From: Pseudoalteromonas viridis
GTDB taxonomy: Bacteria > Pseudomonadota > Gammaproteobacteria > Enterobacterales > Alteromonadaceae
DNA: 64,000 nt
Direction: 5' to 3'
NCBI RefSeq assembly: GCF_017742995.1
Contig: NZ_CP072425.1
Span: 496,001-560,000, forward strand
Shown here piece by piece: positions 18,790 to 26,710 of the stretch. A model generated the notes under the pieces. That model searched no databases. It was given only the letters and a program-made list of their open reading frames with translations, and had not been told where the DNA came from. The position numbers were made by a program, and so were the translations under genes. Each line of letters begins with the position of its first letter. Position 1 is the first letter of the stretch.

Positions 18790-19041
18790 ATGGCGTTACT
18801 GATCAACAGTAAATGTATTAACTGCGATATGTGCGACCCGGAGTGCCCCAACCAGGCCATCTATATGGGTGAGAAAATCTATGAGATAGACCCGGATAAA
18901 TGCACAGAATGTGTCGGCCACTACGACCAGCCAACCTGCGTCAGTGTCTGCCCGATTGACTGCATAAAACCAGACCCCGCACATCGTGAGAGTCTGGATA
19001 CATTGGCTGAGAAGTTTCTCAAACTCACAGGCCAAAGCTAG
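18790..19041 (+). CDS. yfhL: YfhL family 4Fe-4S dicluster ferredoxin
   Basis: 83 residues. First cluster CINCDMCDPECP and second cluster CTECVGHYDQPTCVSVCPIDC, with the longer loop in the second that is typical of YfhL. It is 24 bp after trhP on the same strand, so the pair is an operon; yfhL is genetically linked to tRNA uridine hydroxylation in E. coli. GGAGCG precedes the ATG. Confidence 0.95.
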   Translation: MALLINSKCINCDMCDPECPNQAIYMGEKIYEIDPDKCTECVGHYDQPTCVSVCPIDCIKPDPAHRESLDTLAEKFLKLTGQS

Positions 19042-19050
19042 TCTCTGTGA

Positions 19051-19070
19051 AAAGCGCCCACGGGCGCTTT
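19051..19070 (+). terminator. rho-independent terminator after trhP-yfhL
   Basis: AAAGCGCCC and GGGCGCTTT form a 9-bp stem with a very short loop, followed by TTCTTTTTAT on the plus strand. It separates yfhL from the EAL gene. Confidence 0.88.
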
Positions 19071-19228
19071 TTCTTTTTATAATTATCCGCATATCATCTA
19101 AACAAAGTAAAACCCAACTCGACTCTCCAGCGTATTATTCCCTTGTAAACCTGCGCACAGTTCGATTGCAAAACCTAAGGGCTGTGCCAGACTTGGTAAG
19201 GCGTCTAACTTTTAAACAGGGAGTCTCT

Positions 19229-19987
19229 ATGCCTGGCTGCAAAACTTGTCGTTGCCACACCGATTATAAAATGGACATTACTATGGCCATGCAACCAATC
19301 GTGGACCTGCGCACCCGACAAGTCTATGCCTATGAAGCTTTGGTCAGAGGCACTCAAGGCCAGTCGGCCGGACAGGTACTCGCTCAGGTCACAGAAGACA
19401 GCAAGTATTATTTCGACCAGCTGTGTCGCACCACCGCCATTGAAATGATGGCCGGACTCAGCGATACCGCTAAGCTATCAATTAACTTTTTACCCAACGC
19501 CATTTACGACCCCCAAACCTGCTTGCGCAAAACCCTCGAAGCCGCCGATAAATTTAATCTGGCAAAGGAGCGTATCATATTTGAGGTCTCGGAGCAGGAG
19601 CACCTCACTGATCATGAAAAGCTCATCGACATTGCCAGCACCTACAATAAAAACGGCTTTAAGGTTGCGCTGGACGATTTTGGCGCCGGTTACGCCGGTA
19701 TAGAAGTGCTGCATCGCTTTCAGCCCGACATCATTAAGCTCGATATATCACTGATAAATGGCATTGCGCAAGACCCGGTCAAACAGGCCATTGTCGATGG
19801 CATTTGCCTGATAGCACGCCGACTGGATATAGACTTGGTAGTCGAAGGCGTTGAAACCAAAGAGGATTACCACTGTCTGTGCGATTTAGGCGTTTATTTA
19901 ATGCAGGGCTATCTGTTTGCCAAACCTGTGATTGCAACTTTGCCCACCCCCAGCTTTCCCGTGGAGCCAGCCGAGCACCCCGAGTAA
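19229..19987 (+). CDS. EAL-domain cyclic-di-GMP phosphodiesterase
   Basis: 252 residues from the ATG at 19229, which has CAGGGAG upstream; an earlier in-frame ATG would put the coding region across the yfhL terminator. After a Cys-rich start (GCKTCRCHT) the protein is one EAL domain: YEALVRG, NFLPNAIYDP, FEVSEQEH, LDDFGAGYAG, IIKLD and EGVETKED. The metal-binding and catalytic residues of active phosphodiesterases appear present, so it should hydrolyse c-di-GMP to pGpG. No sensory domain or membrane segment is seen. The kinase gene begins 11 bp later, making this the first gene of a four-gene operon. Confidence 0.92.
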   Translation: MPGCKTCRCHTDYKMDITMAMQPIVDLRTRQVYAYEALVRGTQGQSAGQVLAQVTEDSKYYFDQLCRTTAIEMMAGLSDTAKLSINFLPNAIYDPQTCLRKTLEAADKFNLAKERIIFEVSEQEHLTDHEKLIDIASTYNKNGFKVALDDFGAGYAGIEVLHRFQPDIIKLDISLINGIAQDPVKQAIVDGICLIARRLDIDLVVEGVETKEDYHCLCDLGVYLMQGYLFAKPVIATLPTPSFPVEPAEHPE

Positions 19988-19998
19988 GGACAACTACC

Positions 19999-22680
19999 AT
20001 GGAATCCAACAGTTTTGAGTCATTTTTTCACGATGCCTATATGCCACACGGGCACTGTTATTTATGGCAACCCCATTTGCTGTGGGGCAATGTCATCTCC
20101 GACTTGCTGATCGCCACCGCCTATTTTTCTATTCCCATTGCCATTATGATTTTTGCCAAAAAGAGACCGGACGTCGGAGGTCACTGGCTGTTCATACTAT
20201 TTTCAAGTTTTATTCTGCTGTGCGGATTGACCCACCTGATAGGCATTTACACCGTCTGGCAAGGCGCCTATGGCATGCACGCCTTAGCCAAAATGGCCAC
20301 TGCGCTGGTCTCCATTACCACAGCGGTGTACATGTTCCGCCTGATCCCGAGCGCCATTGCCATTCCCACGCCAAATCAGTTTCAGGGGGTGTCGCGCAAA
20401 CTCGATAAGGTCACACAGGAAAAACACCAGCTGGATTCAAAGCTGGCTGAGCACGAGTTGACCCACTTCATTCTCAACACCCTGCCTGCCAGTATCGTGG
20501 TCCTCGACGAAAGCTTTAAAATCACTCAGTGTAACCCGCATTTTCTCAAAACCTTAGGTCTGTGTGACACACAACCCAATGGCCAGCCTCTCAGCGAGTT
20601 GATTGAATTCAGTGACCCCTTTACCACCATGGAAACACTTACCCATAAGCTGAGCGATGCCGACACGGCAGAGCTGGCGACTTTATGTCAGGTCAAAGTG
20701 CAAAACAAAGCAGCAATTCCAATGGAAATGAAACTGGTTAAGGCCCAGTTTGAAGGACAAAGTGTGGTGCTGGCTTTGTTTAATAACCTAAGCACTTTGA
20801 AAAGCACCGAGCGAGCACTCAAAGAGTCGGACAAGAAAATGCGCCGGGCCATTAATGCCACCGCCGATGGCATTTGGGAGTGGAATGTGGTGACCGGCGA
20901 GGTCAGTTACTCACCGCGCTTGATGGCGATGATAGGCAAAGCCAGCATTGAGCACCCAAGCTATGACGACTGGTTTGAGCATATTCACCCGGATCACCGC
21001 CAGCGTGTGGAGCAGGCCATTGAACAACATTTTCAAAGCAAAGAACAGTACCAGGTAGAATATCAGGGCCGTAACGAGCGCGGCGAGTACAGCTGGTTTA
21101 TGGCAGTAGGTAATAGCCAGTTTGATGAGCAGGGCAAGCCATTACTGATGTCTGGTGCGCTACGTAATATCGACTCCAGCAAAATACTGGAACGCCAGAT
21201 CAGTGAAAAAACCAATATCTTAAATGCGATTTACAACGGCGCCAGTCAGGCCATCTGGCTGTTGCAGGTAGAAGAGGACGGCGATTTTACCTTTCTGGAG
21301 TTTAACCCCACCGCCTGCCAGCGGGCATCGGTTAAGCTTGAGGGCATTCAGTTTAAACGCCTGTCCGCGCTGCGTGGCAAAATGTTTGACGATCAGATAA
21401 TCAACCATATTCAGGACAATTACCGCACCTGCTGTGAGCTTAAAAAACCACTGGAATATATCGAAATGCTGCCAACGCATGGCCAGGAACTGTGGTATCA
21501 GACCACCCTTTACCCTTTGCTCGACAGTCAGGGCAAAGTGAACAAGCTGGTTGGTACTGCCATCGACATCACAGCGCGTAAATATGCCGAAACCGAACTG
21601 CGCGACAGCCAGCAGTTTTTACAGCGCATAATCGACTCCGCCGTGTGTGGTTTATATCTGTTCGACTTGAAACAGCAAACCAATGTGAAAATCAACCACA
21701 GATACACACAACTGCTCGGTTACACCCTTCAGGAGCTGGAAAGCCTGAATATGATGAACCTGTTCCACCCAGAAGAGCGCGCTTTGCTGGAAGCCCATAC
21801 TCAGGAGGTAGCCAGTAGCCAGGACGATGCATTAATCCCCCTTAAATACCGCTTTAAGCACAAGCAGGGACACTGGGTCTGGTGCTACTCGCTGGATACC
21901 ATAGTCACCCGAGATGAAACGGGCGCACCGGAGCTGATGCTGGGCACCTTTGTGGATATCACGGAACAAACAAACTTGCTACGTGAATTGCAGGAATCCA
22001 ATGCCAGCCTGGAGCATTTTGCGTTTATTGCATCCCATGATTTACAAGAGCCGCTGCGCAAGATCTCCGCCTTTTCCGACAGTCTGTCACAACGGCTGGC
22101 ACCCGCTTTAAAAGAAGATGATAAAGCCTGCTTTGAAATGGACAGACTGCTGGATGCGACAGCGCGCATGCGTACCATGATCCAGGACCTGCTGAAACTG
22201 TCCAGGCTCAATGCACACCAGCTGAAACTGACCTGGGTCTCCCTCAATAGCCTGATCACCGAAGCCTGCGATCAGCTGAGTTTTAAAATAGAGGAAAGCC
22301 ATGCCCAGATAACCTGTGAGCACCCGGATTGCGAGCTGGAAGTGGATGCCTCTTTGTTTATCCAGATCTGGCAAAACCTCATAGCTAATAGCATTAAATT
22401 CTGTGGCGCTGATGTACCCAGCATACAGATCAGCGCTAAACGAGAAGGCACGCACCTGACGCTCTGTTATCAGGACAACGGCATTGGCGTGCCTGAGCAA
22501 TTCAGGCAACAAATCTTTGAGCCTTTCAGGCGTTTGCACGGTGACAGCCACAAAGGCAGTGGGATTGGTCTATCCTTGTGTAAAAAGATAATTGATCTGC
22601 ATGGCGGACAGATCGCCTGCACCGACAGCGAGCAGGCAGGTGCGCGCTTTGTGATCACGCTTAAGCAACGGGAGCGATGA
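19999..22680 (+). CDS. histidine kinase with ethylene-receptor-like membrane domain and four PAS domains
   Basis: 893 residues from the ATG at 19999 (GTAAGGA upstream). Residues about 20-115 are a three-helix membrane domain resembling plant and cyanobacterial ethylene receptors: ISDLLIATAYFSIP and LCGLTHL. Relative to Arabidopsis ETR1 (numbering from memory) the residues Asp25, Tyr32, Ile35, Pro36, Cys65 and His69 all appear, at 35, 42, 45, 46, 75 and 79, a constant offset of 10. Cys65 and His69 bind copper(I) in ETR1. Four PAS domains follow (about 155-270, 285-400, 405-525, 530-655), then HisKA with His680 (ASHDLQEPLRKI) and HATPase (NLIANSIKFC, DNGIGVP, GSGIGLSLC). The stop overlaps the receiver gene by 4 bp. 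Kinase certain; ethylene binding inferred. Confidence 0.92.
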   Translation: MESNSFESFFHDAYMPHGHCYLWQPHLLWGNVISDLLIATAYFSIPIAIMIFAKKRPDVGGHWLFILFSSFILLCGLTHLIGIYTVWQGAYGMHALAKMATALVSITTAVYMFRLIPSAIAIPTPNQFQGVSRKLDKVTQEKHQLDSKLAEHELTHFILNTLPASIVVLDESFKITQCNPHFLKTLGLCDTQPNGQPLSELIEFSDPFTTMETLTHKLSDADTAELATLCQVKVQNKAAIPMEMKLVKAQFEGQSVVLALFNNLSTLKSTERALKESDKKMRRAINATADGIWEWNVVTGEVSYSPRLMAMIGKASIEHPSYDDWFEHIHPDHRQRVEQAIEQHFQSKEQYQVEYQGRNERGEYSWFMAVGNSQFDEQGKPLLMSGALRNIDSSKILERQISEKTNILNAIYNGASQAIWLLQVEEDGDFTFLEFNPTACQRASVKLEGIQFKRLSALRGKMFDDQIINHIQDNYRTCCELKKPLEYIEMLPTHGQELWYQTTLYPLLDSQGKVNKLVGTAIDITARKYAETELRDSQQFLQRIIDSAVCGLYLFDLKQQTNVKINHRYTQLLGYTLQELESLNMMNLFHPEERALLEAHTQEVASSQDDALIPLKYRFKHKQGHWVWCYSLDTIVTRDETGAPELMLGTFVDITEQTNLLRELQESNASLEHFAFIASHDLQEPLRKISAFSDSLSQRLAPALKEDDKACFEMDRLLDATARMRTMIQDLLKLSRLNAHQLKLTWVSLNSLITEACDQLSFKIEESHAQITCEHPDCELEVDASLFIQIWQNLIANSIKFCGADVPSIQISAKREGTHLTLCYQDNGIGVPEQFRQQIFEPFRRLHGDSHKGSGIGLSLCKKIIDLHGGQIACTDSEQAGARFVITLKQRER

Positions 22681-23084
22681 TGGAAATTGTATTGGTAGAA
22701 GACGACCCGGATGACATTTATTTCTTTCAGCAAGCCTGCGTGAACTTGCATCAGGCACCCAAAGTCACTGTGTTGAACAATGGCGTTGAGTTTATCTCTC
22801 ACGTGCAGAACAGCAACAGCCAGATGCCCGTGTACCTGCTGGACTTAAACATGCCACACAAAGGCGGGCTGGAAGCACTGGAAGAGCTACAACAACAGGG
22901 TTTGGTGAACTCCTTACTGGTGATCTGCTACACCACGTCGAACAGCCCCAAAGATATCGCCGCGGCCTATCAATTGGGTGCTAAGTCTTACTTAACCAAA
23001 CCGAATCGGTTGACGGAGCTGACTGAACTGGTCCAGACCCTCATTAAGTACTGGTTTCAGTACAACCAACAACGCAAAGGATAA
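22677..23084 (+). CDS. single-domain CheY/Rcp1-like response regulator
   Basis: 135 residues, receiver only. The acidic cluster VEDDPDD, phosphoacceptor Asp56 (YLLDLNMPHKGG), the Thr in CYTTS and Lys in SYLTKPN match Rcp1-type receivers that pair with phytochrome-like and ethylene-like kinases in cyanobacteria. Its ATG overlaps the kinase stop (ATGA), so it is translationally coupled and is the most likely phosphate acceptor of that kinase. A second ATG follows immediately and could be used instead. With no output domain it probably acts by protein contact or as a phosphate shuttle to the next gene product. Confidence 0.92.
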   Translation: MMEIVLVEDDPDDIYFFQQACVNLHQAPKVTVLNNGVEFISHVQNSNSQMPVYLLDLNMPHKGGLEALEELQQQGLVNSLLVICYTTSNSPKDIAAAYQLGAKSYLTKPNRLTELTELVQTLIKYWFQYNQQRKG

Positions 23085-23087
23085 GCT

Positions 23088-24017
23088 ATGAATACCAGGC
23101 TAATCTACTTACTCGAAGACAATCAGGATGACATCTATCTGGTAAAAGAGCTGCTGAGTCAGCAAGGCGGTAAGCATAAGTACACCATTAACGCCTTTGA
23201 AACCATAGAATCTCTGCGTGATGCCATTGCTCAGCTTAACCCTGAAGCCATTTTAATGGACCTTAACCTGCCACAAAGCAGGGGGCTCGAAACCTTACTT
23301 CGGGTTAAAGACTTTGCCGCACATATCCCCATCATAGTGCTGACGGGCATGTCTGACGAAATGTTTGGTGAAAAAGCCATTCAACTGGGCGCACAGGATT
23401 ATTTACCCAAACACGAACTCAGCACCCACTTGCTTAGACGCACCATTGCGTTTTCTAAGGAGCGCTTTGACATGCAGCGCAACCTCGAAAATCTGGTCAG
23501 CCTGGACCGGCTCACTATGCTCAATAACCGCGGCGCACTGGATAAGCACTTGCACATGTTGGTGCAGGATGCCCGGCGCTATGGCAAGCAGTTTGCTATG
23601 TTGTTTATCGACCTTGATAACTTTAAAACCATTAACGATGAGCTGGGGCATCAGGCAGGTGACCAATTACTTAAGCTGCTTGCTACCAAACTCAAAATGT
23701 ACAAACGCAGCTCAGATTTCGTGGCGCGCTACGGCGGTGACGAGTTTGTGGTGATTGCCCCGAATATAGATAACCCGGCTCAGCTGGAGCTCTTTACCCG
23801 CTACAAGCACACCCTGCTGGCAGACAGCTACTGCTTACAGGATCAGCAAGGCAATGTGCACGAAGTGACACTGGATCTCAGTATCGGCGCCGTGCTGTTT
23901 CCGGAACATGGTGATGGACCAACTGAGCTGTTAAATTGTGCGGATAAAACTATGTATGAGGCCAAAACTCAGTCTCAGCCCTTTTTACTGGCAGAAGTCC
24001 CCCGTCACTCCGCTTAA
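23088..24017 (+). CDS. receiver-GGDEF diguanylate cyclase
   Basis: 309 residues. Residues 1-125 are a receiver with Asp58 (ILMDLNLPQSRG) and KHEL in place of the usual KP. Residues about 140-305 are a GGDEF domain with RYGGDEFVVIA, so the active site is intact, and with RSSD exactly five residues before GGDEF, the inhibitory I-site pattern RxxD. It should make c-di-GMP from two GTP when phosphorylated and be product-inhibited. It starts 3 bp after the receiver gene, in the same operon as the EAL gene, so the operon encodes both making and breaking of c-di-GMP. Confidence 0.95.
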   Translation: MNTRLIYLLEDNQDDIYLVKELLSQQGGKHKYTINAFETIESLRDAIAQLNPEAILMDLNLPQSRGLETLLRVKDFAAHIPIIVLTGMSDEMFGEKAIQLGAQDYLPKHELSTHLLRRTIAFSKERFDMQRNLENLVSLDRLTMLNNRGALDKHLHMLVQDARRYGKQFAMLFIDLDNFKTINDELGHQAGDQLLKLLATKLKMYKRSSDFVARYGGDEFVVIAPNIDNPAQLELFTRYKHTLLADSYCLQDQQGNVHEVTLDLSIGAVLFPEHGDGPTELLNCADKTMYEAKTQSQPFLLAEVPRHSA

Positions 24018-24371
24018 TATCACGGCCTGATAACCCCCTTGTCAGGCCAGCCGTTAACCTCGCTTATTCTTTATTTAAGCCTCTGCGGATCTCCTTCGTC
24101 CTGCTTTAACTCGCCACTCTTCCTTAAATGAAACATAAATGTAAAATCCAACCACCTCATCGGACCATCACCTCACTATTTTCCCTGGGTGATGCGAAAT
24201 ACCCTGCTGGCAGGCATTACAGCAGACTTTTATCGCATCGCTGGTAAAAATGGAATGTTCCAATAAGGCATACTGATCCGGTCAGTTCCAAAAATTGGAA
24301 ATAAGTACTAAACATCTTGTAAAAAATATGTATATTTGAGTTAACGGAACAACAAAAGGACAGTCGAGAAA
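24018..24371 (+). promoter_or_regulatory. csgD upstream region with two TTCCA palindromes
   Basis: No coding sequence seen. GGCCTGA/TCAGGCC (24024-24048) is a weak hairpin that may end the cyclase operon. The 110 bp before csgD are AT-rich. TGGAATGTTCCA (24251-24262) and TTCCAAAAATTGGAA (24286-24300) are two palindromes built on the same TTCCA/TGGAA half-site, with centres about 37 bp apart, suggesting an operator for a dimeric regulator of csgD. Their role is inferred. Confidence 0.45.
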
Positions 24372-25070
24372 ATGATGTATTCAGACAACCAAACGCGTAG
24401 TGCTCTGTTTGTCCTGACAGACCAAAAGACCAATACGCTGAGTCAGGATTTCCTCATGTTTGTCAAAATGCTTGAGGCTTGCGGTAACAATATCAAGGTC
24501 GATACCCGCCTGCCCGCCACTGAGCACAGGGCGCAGTACCAGCTGTTTCTGGTCGATGTGAGTCATCGTGAATGCCGAGACTTACTCAGCGCACAGCTCA
24601 GGGCGTTGGCACAACATCACAGTGTCTTGTTATTTAATGCTTGCCCGGATACCCTGGACGAACAAACCGCCCTGCTCGCCAATGTCAAAGGCGTGCTCTA
24701 TCAGGGTGCTTCGCCGGAAAGCCAGTTTAAAGGCATTCAGCGTGTACTCGGCGGTGAACTCTGGTTTGGCAGAGGCGCCATTTCACTGGCATTCAGTGCC
24801 CTGATGCAGCGCCTGCCACAGACTCTGCCGGGCCTGTCGGACGAACAGCGTGATATTACACTGGCCTCGCTCACCAAGCGCGAAAAGTCCGTGATCCGGT
24901 TGCTGGCCGATGGTGCGAAAAACGACGATATTGCCGACTCACTAAACATCAGCAGCCATACCGTCAAAACCCACATCTACAGCGCCTTTAAAAAGACCAA
25001 CTCACGCAACCGGATTGAGCTGGCCAACTGGGCCCAGCAGCATATTCCCTTTGGCGGGCTGGCGAACTAA
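24372..25070 (+). CDS. csgD: LuxR-family curli/biofilm regulator CsgD
   Basis: 232 residues, close to the 216 of E. coli CsgD. The N-terminal half is a receiver-like domain without the phosphorylation triad. The C-terminal LuxR HTH is clear: SLTKREKSVIRLLADGAKND, then ISSHTVKTHIYSAFKKTNSRNR. CsgD activates curli and, in enterobacteria, integrates c-di-GMP signals. Here it converges on the curli operon and its stop overlaps the csgG stop by 4 bp, rather than heading the csgDEFG operon as in E. coli. AAAGGA lies 11 bases before the ATG. The csgD name rests on domain type plus the curli context. Confidence 0.88.
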   Translation: MMYSDNQTRSALFVLTDQKTNTLSQDFLMFVKMLEACGNNIKVDTRLPATEHRAQYQLFLVDVSHRECRDLLSAQLRALAQHHSVLLFNACPDTLDEQTALLANVKGVLYQGASPESQFKGIQRVLGGELWFGRGAISLAFSALMQRLPQTLPGLSDEQRDITLASLTKREKSVIRLLADGAKNDDIADSLNISSHTVKTHIYSAFKKTNSRNRIELANWAQQHIPFGGLAN

Positions 25071-25852
25071 CCAGCCTGCTGTGGTGCGGATTTTGCCGCC
25101 CAAACCCCTTTTTCCAGGCCCTGATGAACCAGTAACGTCAGGGCTTTTTCAATCGCCTGAGTCACACAAATATGCATGGGCTCATTTTCACTGTACCCGG
25201 CTTCCGCTTCGGCCAGACGTTTATAGCTGACATAGCGGAAAAACCCTGCCCGCATTTCTTTAGACAGCACTTTTTTGCTGGTAGCGACCGATAACAAGAC
25301 TTGTCCGGTGCGCACATCGACTGCCCGCAGGTAGATACTGATGGTGTCCTCACGATACAGCTCAGACGCACCAATGCCGAAATACTCCATCCCCATCCCG
25401 CCCGTTTTAATGTTGGCATCATAGCTGATGATGCCACCTTCGAAGATCAGCTTAGCGTGGGTCAGCGGCGGCAGGCTGTTTGATGCATCCTTGTCCTGCA
25501 TTGCAGCGCGGGTGATCTTACGTTCGGTCAACAAGTTTTGCAGCCCCTCACGCTCAATGGGAATAAACCAGTCGGTTTCATGCAGCGCCTGCATCAGAAT
25601 GGAATTAGCGCCCTGGGTCACCGCGGTTGAGAACGAGCTGACATTTTCCTGCGGTTTATATTGTCCGGTTTGGTCGCGAAACGAATAGACAGAAACCGGA
25701 ATTGGACCACGCGGCGCGGGCAATGCTTTTAACTCACTAAACACCTCAGTGGCGGCCAGCGGCTCGGCCTTCGCCATGGGAGGTGGCAAAACAGGGATAC
25801 TGCTACAGGCACTCAGCAGTAGCATCATCAGGGTAATACTCAAATACTTCAT
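25067..25852 (-). CDS. csgG: curli secretion channel lipoprotein CsgG
   Basis: 261 residues. Lipoprotein signal MKYLSITLMMLLLSACSS with lipobox LLSAC. The body shows the CsgG pattern: PVSVYSFRDQTGQYKP, then LMQALHETDWFIPIEREGLQNLLTERKI and the GGIISYDANIKTGG strands that form the barrel. CsgG makes a nonameric outer-membrane channel through which curlins leave. It is the last gene of the curli operon; its start overlaps the csgF stop by one base (TAATG). Confidence 0.96.
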   Translation of the reverse strand: MKYLSITLMMLLLSACSSIPVLPPPMAKAEPLAATEVFSELKALPAPRGPIPVSVYSFRDQTGQYKPQENVSSFSTAVTQGANSILMQALHETDWFIPIEREGLQNLLTERKITRAAMQDKDASNSLPPLTHAKLIFEGGIISYDANIKTGGMGMEYFGIGASELYREDTISIYLRAVDVRTGQVLLSVATSKKVLSKEMRAGFFRYVSYKRLAEAEAGYSENEPMHICVTQAIEKALTLLVHQGLEKGVWAAKSAPQQAG

Positions 25853-26268
25853 TAACCAAACCTCGGTACTTCCAGCGTCGTAATATCGCCCGTCAGGGTG
25901 TTGGTGATCTGCACCGTAATGGAATCGGGTGTGCTGGTGATCACCTGAATTTCGTAATCGCCGCTCATAAAGGTCGAGTCTTTATCAAAAATGCTGTCCT
26001 CGACTTCATCGCCAAACGCTGTGGACGTAATTTCCCGCACCATGCGGTTCAGATAAGTTCGCTCCAAGGATTCCTGAAAGCGGTCGCCGTAGGATTTTTC
26101 AATCACTGGCGCACGATGTTTATTTTGTGCCTGGGCCTTATTTAATAGCATATTGGCATTAAGGGGGTTGCCGCCAAACGACGGGTTAATGGGTTTGTAG
26201 ACTAATTCCGTGGCATGCAGCGACAGACTGCATAGCACACCAAAGCAGCATATTATTGTTGTTTTCAT
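25852..26268 (-). CDS. csgF: curli assembly protein CsgF
   Basis: 138 residues from the ATG at 26268; a GTG three codons upstream is in frame and would overlap csgE. Signal peptide to about residue 20 (LSLHATELVYKP), then the CsgF hallmark NPSFGGNPLNANMLLNKAQAQN, whose N-terminus plugs the CsgG pore. CsgF couples secretion to surface nucleation of fibres. It lies between csgE (2 bp gap) and csgG. Confidence 0.95.
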   Translation of the reverse strand: MKTTIICCFGVLCSLSLHATELVYKPINPSFGGNPLNANMLLNKAQAQNKHRAPVIEKSYGDRFQESLERTYLNRMVREITSTAFGDEVEDSIFDKDSTFMSGDYEIQVITSTPDSITVQITNTLTGDITTLEVPRFG

Positions 26269-26270
26269 TG

Positions 26271-26663
26271 TTACCACCCGCTTGTTGCTAAATCTGGAGA
26301 GTGTTGCTGATGCTGTGCGCTGGCCATGGCATCCATAATGGCAAATAATGCCGCCTCAACGCGTGCCTTAAGGGGTCCACCGCGACGCCCCATAGCAGTG
26401 GCATACACCAGCTGGTTGTTCATAAATACCTGTAACCGGGTACCCGCGCGTGGCAGGACGGTTTCTTTAATGGTGATATTCACCCCTGAGGTCGCCGGTA
26501 CATCGCGCCACAGCTGTGAAAAGTCAAAATAAAACTGGTAACCGAAGCGGCTAATGCTCTGGTCAATGACCAGTCCACCCAGCTCAACTTCTTCGTCGGC
26601 TCCGTAACTGTGCGGTATCAAGCCAAGACACAGCATAGTCAAAACAAAAATCGATATCTTCAT
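26271..26663 (-). CDS. csgE: curli assembly factor CsgE
   Basis: 130 residues from the ATG at 26663, the usual CsgE length; the frame continues upstream to 26705, but that start would translate through the long hairpin described below. Signal peptide MKISIFVLTMLCLGLIPHSYG, then ELGGLVIDQSISRFGYQFYFDF, TIKETVLPRAGTRLQVFMN and GRRGGPLKARVEAAL, all family marks. CsgE caps CsgG on the periplasmic side and hands over curlin subunits. Confidence 0.94.
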   Translation of the reverse strand: MKISIFVLTMLCLGLIPHSYGADEEVELGGLVIDQSISRFGYQFYFDFSQLWRDVPATSGVNITIKETVLPRAGTRLQVFMNNQLVYATAMGRRGGPLKARVEAALFAIMDAMASAQHQQHSPDLATSGW

Positions 26664-26674
26664 AACGGCAAACT

Positions 26675-26704
26675 TGGCCACAAAACCTAACGGTTTTGTG
26701 GCCA
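26675..26704 (-). terminator. 13-bp hairpin between curlin and csgE, likely attenuator or mRNA-end stabiliser
   Basis: TGGCCACAAAACC and GGTTTTGTGGCCA pair perfectly around a 4-nt loop, 7 bp after the curlin stop and 11 bp before the csgE start. No long T-run follows. Such a structure could let the abundant curlin be made in excess over the export proteins. The structure is seen; the function is inferred. Confidence 0.6.
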
Positions 26705-26710
26705 TGATGA

